Assembly (NCBI GenBank): GCA_028680875.1
Contig: JAQUJQ010000084.1
Location: 1-6,904, forward strand
DNA length: 6,904 bases
Source: Eubacteriales bacterium
GTDB lineage: Bacteria > Bacillota > Clostridia > Peptostreptococcales > Anaerovoracaceae
Direction: 5' to 3'
Of this stretch, positions 1 to 5,672 are shown in pieces. The notes under the pieces are model-generated. The model was not told where the DNA came from. It did no database searches and worked only from the letters and a program-made list of their open reading frames with translations. Made by a program: the position numbers and the translations under genes. How positions within the stretch are numbered: the first letter of the stretch is position 1; every line of letters begins with the position of its first letter.

Positions 1-463
1 TGACGGAGAGGCTATATCCGCTTTGATGACTTCCTTGGAAAATGAAAAGAAATATCAAATCAGTAAAAAAATCAGGACGGGTTTAGGTAATTTCTACGGA
101 GGGTTTGCCGACCAAGAAGAGACAAAGGAAACCATCGGGCGAATGTATAGAGAAAACGGCTATTTGATTGATACGCATACAGCTGTCGGCTATAAGGTGT
201 ATGAAGATTATAAAAAAGAAACAGGGGATACAACCCCAACAATTATAGCATCTACAGCCAGCGCTTATAAGTTTGCTGAGAGCGTATCAAAAGCTCTGGA
301 CATTCCTGAAGAATGTGATGGATTTGCCTATATTCATGCATTAAACACAAAAACCAATATCCCCATCCCAACCGGATTAAGAAATCTGGAATCAAAGCGG
401 GTTTTACATAAAGAAGTTTTGGAAAAAAATGAATTGTTAAAATTGATAAGGGAATTGTTATAG
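1..463 (+). CDS. thrC: Threonine synthase, C-terminal part (5' end outside window)
   Basis: This is the last 153 or so codons of a pyridoxal-phosphate enzyme that converts O-phosphohomoserine to threonine and phosphate in the cytoplasm. The frame is open from base 2 (it reads D-G-E-A-I-S-A-L-M), so the TTG at 23 is an internal codon and the gene starts upstream of the window. Recognition rests on C-terminal landmarks of the bacterial threonine synthase family: a Y-x-G-F-x-D-x-E-E-T block near bases 97-126, the helix G-Y-L-I-D-T-H-T-A-V-G near 160-192, and S-T-A-S-A-Y-K-F near 250-273, where most relatives have S-P-Y-K-F. The PLP-binding lysine lies in the missing N-terminal part. It stops with TAG at 461-463, and a hairpin follows about 30 bases later. 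The downstream rnf operon seems to be a separate transcription unit. Confidence 0.93.
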   Translation, partial: DGEAISALMTSLENEKKYQISKKIRTGLGNFYGGFADQEETKETIGRMYRENGYLIDTHTAVGYKVYEDYKKETGDTTPTIIASTASAYKFAESVSKALDIPEECDGFAYIHALNTKTNIPIPTGLRNLESKRVLHKEVLEKNELLKLIRELL

Positions 464-492
464 TAAATTTATTCAACATATTTAACCATTTC

Positions 493-518
493 AATGGCTC
501 CGTTAATTCGGAGTCATT
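493..518 (+). terminator. Probable intrinsic terminator after thrC
   Basis: A 10-bp stem (AATGGCTCCG at 493-502 against CGGAGTCATT at 509-518, with one G-T wobble) closes a 6-base loop. The sequence after it (TTCCTATT) is only moderately T-rich, so termination may be partial. Its place 30 bases after the thrC stop and upstream of the putative rnf promoter fits a terminator for the thrC transcript. Confidence 0.6.
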
Positions 519-591
519 TCCTATTAAAATGCGGCTTCTTACAAAAAAACTAATTATTCCACTAAATTAGGCTTTTATTCGAAAAAATTTA

Positions 592-600
592 TGGTACAAT
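592..600 (+). promoter_or_regulatory. Possible extended -10 promoter for the rnf operon
   Basis: TGGTACAAT at 592-600 combines a TG extension with a -10 hexamer TACAAT, one mismatch from TATAAT. No good -35 box sits 16-18 bases upstream (the region is CTTTTAT), which an extended -10 can tolerate. Transcription would begin near 607, giving an untranslated leader of about 90 bases before rnfC. A 6-bp inverted repeat (CTAATT 550-555 and AATTAG 565-570) lies just upstream and could bind a regulator, but it matches no operator I know. This is inferred from sequence only. Confidence 0.4.
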
Positions 601-698
601 AGCATTGGTTTGGGTCAAAATAAAAATAACCCATAATGAGCCATAAGATTTTTTTTTATTTAATATCAGTTATTAAAATGAAAAGCGGGTGAAAATGC

Positions 699-2006
699 AT
701 GAGAGTATCTAAACATTTACCGGCAATTCATGTAGAACATAATAAGAATACGATGAACTGTCCTACTGAAAAAATGCCGATTCCCGACAAAGTATATGTA
801 TCCATGGTCCAGCATATCGGAGCTCCCTGCCAACCAAAGGTTGCGGTAGGAGATCTGGTAAAAGTCGGGCAAGTCATTGGAGACAGTGATGCTTATGTCA
901 GTGCACCGATTCATTCAGGTGTATCCGGGAAAGTAACAGCAATTGAAACTACGATGACCTCTATGGGTATTTGGGATCCTATAGTCACAATTGTATTAGA
1001 CAAAAAACAAGAGGTCGTAGAAGGGTTAGCACCTCCTGTTGTTACAGATAAGGACAGCTTCCTTAAAGCAGTAAGGGATTCAGGCCTTGTAGGATTGGGT
1101 GGGGCAGCATTTCCCACACATGTGAAATTCAATCCGAAGAATTTGGATGAGGTCGATACCCTTATTATAAATGGCGCAGAATGTGAACCTTATATTACAT
1201 CGGATTACAGAGCCATGTTGGAGGATACCGATTATATTATTGGTGGGATTAAGAACACCATGAAATATCTTGGTATTAAGCGATGCATAATTGCAATTGA
1301 GGAAAACAAGGCTCCGGCTATAAAATTGCTGAGAGATCTGCTAAAGGATTCACCGGAGATTGAGGTTATGGAGCTGAGATCACTGTATCCTCAGGGAGCA
1401 GAGCGAGTTTTGATTTATGAAGCAACCGGAAGAGTTATGCCACTAGGGAAACTCCCCGCAGATATCGGTGCAATTGTATCAAATATTACTTCCATCATTA
1501 CTTTAGAGAAATATCTGCAGACAGGAATGCCTTTAGTCGCTAAACGTATAACTGTAGACGGGACCGCTGTTCGAACCCCAAAAAATGTAGAAGTTCTTAT
1601 CGGTACCCCAATTAATGAGATCATTGAATTTTGTGGGGGTTATAAAAGAGTACCGCGTAAAATTCTAATGGGCGGTCCGATGATGGGCAGAGCGATTTAT
1701 GATGATGGTACGCCATTAATCAAAAACAACAATGCTATTTTAGCATTTGATAAGGAATGGGCTGAGTTTCCAAAGGAAACTGCGTGCATTAACTGTGGAA
1801 GATGCGTAAAAGCCTGTCCTCTTCACTTAATGCCCACCAGTATTTTTAAGGCCTATGATAAAAAAGATATAGAGACACTGAAAAAACTAAAAGTGCCTTT
1901 GTGCATGGAATGCGGTTGCTGTTCTTATGTGTGTCCGGCAAAAAAGCAATTAAGCTTTATTAACCGCCTCGCTAAGCAGCTGGTTCAGGAAGGAGGGAAA
2001 AAATAA
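699..2006 (+). CDS. rnfC: Rnf complex subunit RnfC (NADH/FMN-binding iron-sulfur protein)
   Basis: RnfC is the peripheral subunit where electrons from the Rnf chain are passed to NAD+. The 435-residue protein has an N-terminal RnfC/barrel-sandwich domain (about 25-100, including Q-H-I-G-A-P-C at 38-44). A glycine-rich nucleotide/flavin-binding segment G-L-V-G-L-G-G-A-A-F-P-T is at 129-140, with N-G-A-E-C-E-P-Y at 158-165. An SLBB-like region covers about 280-320. Two ferredoxin-type motifs follow: C363, C366, C369, C373 and C402, C405, C408, C412, which should bind two [4Fe-4S] clusters. It lacks the long alanine/lysine-rich C-terminal extension of enterobacterial RsxC. The N-terminal G-G-I-H-P-P motif usual in the family is changed to P-A-I-H-V-E here. 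The ATG at 699 follows a G-rich ribosome site (GCGGGTGA, 685-692). It is the first gene of the operon, and its TAA overlaps the rnfD ATG by one base. Confidence 0.96.
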   Translation: MRVSKHLPAIHVEHNKNTMNCPTEKMPIPDKVYVSMVQHIGAPCQPKVAVGDLVKVGQVIGDSDAYVSAPIHSGVSGKVTAIETTMTSMGIWDPIVTIVLDKKQEVVEGLAPPVVTDKDSFLKAVRDSGLVGLGGAAFPTHVKFNPKNLDEVDTLIINGAECEPYITSDYRAMLEDTDYIIGGIKNTMKYLGIKRCIIAIEENKAPAIKLLRDLLKDSPEIEVMELRSLYPQGAERVLIYEATGRVMPLGKLPADIGAIVSNITSIITLEKYLQTGMPLVAKRITVDGTAVRTPKNVEVLIGTPINEIIEFCGGYKRVPRKILMGGPMMGRAIYDDGTPLIKNNNAILAFDKEWAEFPKETACINCGRCVKACPLHLMPTSIFKAYDKKDIETLKKLKVPLCMECGCCSYVCPAKKQLSFINRLAKQLVQEGGKK

Positions 2007-2974
2007 TGAGTCGTTACAGCCAAGGGAGTTTAATTGTTTCTTCTTCTCCTCATATTCTGGACAACATTACAACTACACGAATTATGTTGGATGTCATTAT
2101 CGCTTTGACACCGGCGTTTATAATGTCGGGTGTTATTTTCGGCCCCCGCGCCATCTTGTTAACTGTTACCTGTGTCGCAGCCTGTGTGGCTTTTGAGGCG
2201 GCATTTCGCTACATAACTAAGAAGGATAACACCATTACGGATTTAAGTGCTGTGGTGACCGGTATGCTATTAAGCTTTAATCTCCCTGCAAATTTACCGT
2301 ATTGGATGGCGATCATCGGTTGCTTTGTAGCCATTGTTATTGTAAAACAACTTTTCGGTGGTATCGGACAGAACTTTGCAAATCCGGCCATCACGGCAAG
2401 AATTGTACTTCTTGTATCGTTTGCCACACCGATGACCACATGGCCTTTACCAAAACAAGTTATGGAGGCTGCGGATGCAGTGACCGGCCCGACACCTCTG
2501 GGGATTCTCAACATGGGGACAGGCCTTGAAGCTATCCCCTCAAATATGGATATGTTTCTTGGCTTTATCGGAGGATCACTTGGTGAAACCAGCACCATCG
2601 CTCTTTTGATCGGTGGCATTTATCTGTTGGCAAGGAAGGTGATTGAACCGGCGATTCCTGTGGCTTTTATCGGGACTGTATTTATTATAGCCTTAATTAC
2701 AGGGCAAGATCCTATCTTCCATATTTGTGCAGGAGGTGTCATGCTGGGAGCCTTCTTTATGGCCACCGATTATTCCACCTCTCCGCTAACTACACCCGGT
2801 CGGATAATTTTTGGGATTGGATGCGGATTGCTTACCATGATCATCCGCCTTTATGGTTCTTATCCTGAAGGGGTTTCATTTGCAATTTTACTTATGAACA
2901 TATTAACACCTCACATTGACAGTCTCTCTCGTAGAGCCCTTTATGGAGTTATGAAAAGAGGTGAAGAGAAGTGA
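2006..2974 (+). CDS. rnfD: Rnf complex membrane subunit RnfD (covalent FMN)
   Basis: RnfD is an integral membrane subunit, homologous to NqrB, that carries covalently bound FMN and is thought to take part in coupling electron flow to ion transport. The 322-residue protein has roughly eight to ten hydrophobic segments. Family blocks include G-Q-N-F-A-N-P-A at 121-128, G-S-L-G-E-T-S-T near 190-197 and T-D-Y-S-T-S-P-L-T at 254-262. The flavin attachment motif is D157-A-V-T160-G-P-T163-P-L, with T163 the expected phosphodiester FMN acceptor. A proline stands where the S/T-G-A-T consensus has alanine. The ATG at 2006 overlaps the rnfC stop (TAATG), and a strong AGGAGGG at 1991-1997 lies 8 bases upstream, which fixes the start. 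FMN attachment needs ApbE, which is not encoded in this window. Confidence 0.96.
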   Translation: MSRYSQGSLIVSSSPHILDNITTTRIMLDVIIALTPAFIMSGVIFGPRAILLTVTCVAACVAFEAAFRYITKKDNTITDLSAVVTGMLLSFNLPANLPYWMAIIGCFVAIVIVKQLFGGIGQNFANPAITARIVLLVSFATPMTTWPLPKQVMEAADAVTGPTPLGILNMGTGLEAIPSNMDMFLGFIGGSLGETSTIALLIGGIYLLARKVIEPAIPVAFIGTVFIIALITGQDPIFHICAGGVMLGAFFMATDYSTSPLTTPGRIIFGIGCGLLTMIIRLYGSYPEGVSFAILLMNILTPHIDSLSRRALYGVMKRGEEK

Positions 2975-3525
2975 AAACAACCAATGTAAAAGAATGGGTG
3001 ATGCCATCTCTGATACTGGTAATTATATGCTTAGTCATTACAGCTGCTTTAGCAGTAACTTATCAGATTACAAAACCGATTATAGAAGAAATCAATATTA
3101 AAAATGCTAACATTGCACGTTCCGAAGTGCTTCCTGATGGAGCCGGAAGTTTCACAGCTCTTGAAACAGTATTGATGGATAATGTATTGGAGATATATCA
3201 GGCAGATAACGGTTCCGGACTTGTGATCACCACTATTGACAAGGGGTTTGGCGGAAAAATGGTCGTTATGATCGGTGTTAACAACCAGGGAGAGATTCAA
3301 GGAGTGAAGATTACCAATCATTCCGAGACACCGGGGCTTGGAACCAAAGCAATGACATCTGATCATTTATCCCAGTATATAGGTAATACGGACATCACAA
3401 ATACAGGGGAAGCAGGAAAGGCCAATGTTGATGCAGTTACCGGCGCAACCGTTTCCTCAAATGCTATTTTCAGAGCTGTAGAAACAGCCCTGGAGCAATA
3501 TGAACAGCTAGGGGGTGTTCAGTAG
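2971..3525 (+). CDS. rnfG: Rnf complex subunit RnfG (FMN-binding)
   Basis: RnfG, homologous to NqrC, is a membrane-anchored flavoprotein with an FMN-binding domain outside the membrane. It relays electrons between the membrane core and RnfD. The 184-residue protein has one N-terminal transmembrane segment (about 11-31). The FMN-binding domain follows, with G-F-G-G-K at 92-96, S-E-T-P-G-L-G-T at 118-125, and the flavin attachment motif D154-A-V-T157-G-A-T160-V-S-S. T160 is the expected covalent FMN acceptor, and this motif matches the S/T-G-A-T consensus fully. It starts with GTG at 2971, inside the last codons of rnfD (GTGA, 4-base overlap), after an AGAGGTGA ribosome site at about 2957-2964. 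This arrangement suggests translational coupling. Its length is usual for the family and nothing is missing. Confidence 0.95.
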   Translation: MKTTNVKEWVMPSLILVIICLVITAALAVTYQITKPIIEEINIKNANIARSEVLPDGAGSFTALETVLMDNVLEIYQADNGSGLVITTIDKGFGGKMVVMIGVNNQGEIQGVKITNHSETPGLGTKAMTSDHLSQYIGNTDITNTGEAGKANVDAVTGATVSSNAIFRAVETALEQYEQLGGVQ

Positions 3526-4199
3526 TGAATAAATTATCTTTATTAAAAAATGGAATAATAAAGGAGAACCCTGTATTAATTCTACTATTAGGAACTTGTC
3601 CAACTCTGGCTGTTACCACTACAGCCATAAACGGGCTGGGAATGGGTGTCTCTACTATGGCAGTTTTAATTTGTTCCAATATAGTAATCGCCATGTTAAA
3701 AAATGTAATTCCGGATAAGGTGAGAATTCCCTGCTATATCGTTGTAATTGCGGGATTTGTTACAGTTGTCGGTTTTCTCCTGCAGGCGTATGCACCTGCA
3801 GTAAACGACGCATTAGGACTCTTCATTCCATTAATCGTGGTAAACTGTATCATCTTAGGAAGGGCTGAAATGTTTGCCAGTAAAAATAAAGTGTCCGATG
3901 CGGCTTTTGACGGTATCGGGATGGGATTGGGCTTTACATTAGCTCTGTTTCTTATGGGATCAATACGTGAAATCTTAGGTTCCGGAGGGTGGATGAATTT
4001 TAACATCACTGCAGATTACATTGATCCTGTGGCGATTTTCATGTTGGCTCCCGGTGCGTTTTTTACATTTGGATGTTTGGTAGCCTTAATCAATTACTTA
4101 TCAAAAGGTAAAGCTATCAAAAAGAAAGAAATGGGCTGCGAAGGTTGTCCCTCCGCCGTCTCCTGCCAGCTGGCCGGGAAAGGGGGATGTGAATCATGA
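3525..4199 (+). CDS. rnfE: Rnf complex membrane subunit RnfE
   Basis: RnfE (NqrD-like) is a six-helix membrane protein that pairs with RnfA in inverted topology. Together they bind an iron-sulfur cluster in the middle of the membrane, through which electrons cross. The 224-residue protein shows both half-site cysteines: C25 in L-G-T-C-P-T-L and C108 in V-V-N-C-I-I-L-G. Other conserved blocks are G-R-A-E near 112-115 and D-G-I-G-M-G-L-G-F at 129-137. After the last helix (about 170-192) comes a short basic, cysteine-rich tail with C205, C208, C214 and C222, which is not part of the core fold. It starts with GTG at 3525, overlapping the rnfG TAG by one base (TAGTG), with AGGGGGTG at 3510-3517 as ribosome site. 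RnfA and RnfE are paralogues; the L-G-T-C-P-T motif, N-terminal length and position after rnfG support the RnfE call. Confidence 0.94.
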   Translation: MNKLSLLKNGIIKENPVLILLLGTCPTLAVTTTAINGLGMGVSTMAVLICSNIVIAMLKNVIPDKVRIPCYIVVIAGFVTVVGFLLQAYAPAVNDALGLFIPLIVVNCIILGRAEMFASKNKVSDAAFDGIGMGLGFTLALFLMGSIREILGSGGWMNFNITADYIDPVAIFMLAPGAFFTFGCLVALINYLSKGKAIKKKEMGCEGCPSAVSCQLAGKGGCES

Positions 4200-4786
4200 A
4201 AGAAATGATAATTATTTTAATGAGCGCTATACTCGTTAATAACTTTGTTTTGGTTAAATTTTTAGGAATTTGTCCATTCTTGGGTGTCTCAAAGAAATTG
4301 GACTCTGCGATAGGTATGAGTGCAGCTGTTATCTTCGTAATGGTATTAGCTACTGCTGTTACCTACCCTATTATGAGCCTGCTGATTCACCTAAATATTG
4401 ATTATCTACAGACTATCGTATTTATTTTAGTCATAGCCGCTTTGGTCCAGCTGGTTGAGATTGCTATGAAGCGATATGTACCGGCACTCCATAAATCTCT
4501 AGGTGTGTATTTGCCGTTAATTACAACCAACTGTGCTGTATTGGGTGTCTGTATTCTTAACATAGATGAAAGCTATACCTATGCCCAATCCTTGATTAAC
4601 TCATTTGGAGCGGGTTTAGGTTTTATGCTGGCTATGGTACTATTTTCGGGTGTTAGACTAAGGATTGAGAACAACGATTTCCCCATTGCATTTAAAGGAA
4701 TTCCATCAATTCTAATTGCTGCTTCAATCGTCTCTCTCTCTTTTATGGGTTTTTCCGGCGTAATAGACGGCTTGTTTGGGCAGTAA
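4196..4786 (+). CDS. rnfA: Rnf complex membrane subunit RnfA
   Basis: RnfA (NqrE-like) is the six-helix partner of RnfE and supplies the other two ligands of the intramembrane iron-sulfur cluster. The 196-residue protein carries C26 in L-G-I-C-P-F-L-G and C113 in T-T-N-C-A-V-L-G-V, the two expected positions. A further C119 follows on the same helix. Other family blocks are N-N-F-V-L at 15-19 and the segment G-A-G-L-G-F at 138-143. Length is normal and there is no tail. The ATG at 4196 overlaps the rnfE stop by four bases (ATGA), and AGGGGG at 4181-4186 acts as ribosome site. Unlike the other junctions, it is separated from the next gene, rnfB, by 15 bases. Confidence 0.95.
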   Translation: MKEMIIILMSAILVNNFVLVKFLGICPFLGVSKKLDSAIGMSAAVIFVMVLATAVTYPIMSLLIHLNIDYLQTIVFILVIAALVQLVEIAMKRYVPALHKSLGVYLPLITTNCAVLGVCILNIDESYTYAQSLINSFGAGLGFMLAMVLFSGVRLRIENNDFPIAFKGIPSILIAASIVSLSFMGFSGVIDGLFGQ

Positions 4787-4801
4787 GGGGGGGAGTTAAT
4801 C

Positions 4802-5599
4802 ATGCAGTATATAGTTCCAATTGTCATTGTTGTGGCAATAGGTCTCTTGGCCGGTGTTATCCTGACTATCGCAGCAAGATTCATGTCAGTTAAAGTGGAT
4901 GAAACGGTAGCTAGGTTGACGGAGGCTCTACCCGGTGCAAATTGTGGCGCCTGTGGATTTGCAGGTTGTGCTGATTATGCCTCTTCTTTGGCAGCTGACC
5001 CGACTCTGGCTACAAATTTGTGTACCCCCGGGGCAAATGCGGTAGCAAAAACACTAAGTGAATTATTAGGAGTCGAATTTGAAGAGGCGGCGGGTAAGTA
5101 TGCCATTATCAAATGTTCCGGTACCTGTGTTAAAACAAGTTATGTAATGGATTACCAGGGATATCAGAATTGTAAAGCTAACAAACTGTTTTACAGGGGA
5201 CGGGGAGCCTGTGAATACGGTTGCCTCGGTTTCGGTGATTGTGTAAAGGCCTGCGATTACAATGCTATACGTATAGAAAACGGTATCGCCGTTATTAATC
5301 GTTATAAATGCGTTGGATGCGGAGCGTGTGCAAAAGCCTGTCCCAACGGATTAATTGAAATTGTGCCTTCGAAGATGCGAGTAGTTGTGGGATGCAGTTC
5401 AAAGGATAAGGGTGGAGATACCAGGCAAGTTTGCTCTATCGGCTGTATCGGTTGCAAGATTTGCGAAAAGGAATGTAAATTTGATGCCATACATGTAATT
5501 GATAATCATGCGGTTATAGATTACAATAAGTGTAAAAACTGTACTCTTTGTGCAAAGGTTTGTCCTAGAGATGTCATTCACGTCTATCCAAAGAAGTAA
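4802..5599 (+). CDS. rnfB: Rnf complex subunit RnfB (ferredoxin-type electron entry)
   Basis: RnfB is the membrane-anchored polyferredoxin that receives electrons from reduced ferredoxin. The 265-residue protein has an N-terminal membrane helix (about 4-25). An omega-type [4Fe-4S] domain follows, with C48, C51, C56 and C74. A linker with C105, C109 and C124 comes next, then four ferredoxin half-motifs: C137/C141/C147/C151 (spacing x3, x5, x3), C170/C173/C176/C180, C215/C218/C221/C225 and C244/C247/C250/C254. Paired as two ferredoxin domains, these suggest about five [4Fe-4S] clusters in total, more than the three usual in proteobacterial RnfB and typical of the clostridial form. C198 and C211 are additional. 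The ATG at 4802 is preceded by a G-run ribosome site (seven Gs then AG, 4787-4795). It is the last gene of the operon; a long hairpin begins about 6 bases after its TAA. Confidence 0.96.
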   Translation: MQYIVPIVIVVAIGLLAGVILTIAARFMSVKVDETVARLTEALPGANCGACGFAGCADYASSLAADPTLATNLCTPGANAVAKTLSELLGVEFEEAAGKYAIIKCSGTCVKTSYVMDYQGYQNCKANKLFYRGRGACEYGCLGFGDCVKACDYNAIRIENGIAVINRYKCVGCGACAKACPNGLIEIVPSKMRVVVGCSSKDKGGDTRQVCSIGCIGCKICEKECKFDAIHVIDNHAVIDYNKCKNCTLCAKVCPRDVIHVYPKK

Positions 5600-5605
5600 T
5601 AAAAG

Positions 5606-5667
5606 GAAGACAAGGGGACGTTTAGACTGTCTTGTCGGCAAGACAGTCTAAACGTCCCCTTGTCTTC
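5606..5667. repeat. Perfect 29-bp inverted repeat, REP/BIME-like, likely bidirectional terminator
   Basis: The arms 5606-5634 and 5639-5667 are perfect reverse complements over 29 bases, separated by TCGG. Each arm is itself bounded by AAGACA and TGTCTT (5607-5612 with 5628-5633; 5640-5645 with 5661-5666). The element is therefore two head-to-head copies of a unit that can also fold alone. It fills the gap between the convergent stops of rnfB and the permease gene. Minus-strand transcripts leaving it would run into CTTTTATTA, a fair U-tract for ending the permease message; on the plus strand only TCTTCTT follows. The GACAAGGGGACG wording resembles, from memory, interspersed repeats near REP-associated (Y1/RAYT) transposases in Firmicutes. 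The palindrome is certain; its origin is inference. Confidence 0.8.
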
Positions 5668-5672
5668 TCTTC

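Noticed and set aside
252..494. Minus-strand open frame of 80 codons over the thrC end
   Set aside because: It lies opposite a clearly recognised thrC, has no recognisable product, and runs through the terminator hairpin; it is a shadow frame.
550..570. Inverted repeat CTAATT...AATTAG upstream of the candidate rnf promoter as an operator
   Set aside because: Six-base AT-rich arms occur easily by chance in such a spacer, and the site does not match Rex or another redox operator that I know.
2209..2619. Minus-strand open frame of 136 codons inside rnfD
   Set aside because: It is fully antisense to conserved RnfD sequence, is proline- and isoleucine-rich as expected of a shadow, and resembles no known protein.
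4787..4793. Run of seven Gs in the rnfB ribosome site as a possible phase-variation switch
   Set aside because: It is noncoding, short for slippage control, and simply part of a G-rich Shine-Dalgarno region like those of its neighbours; there is no evidence of length variation.
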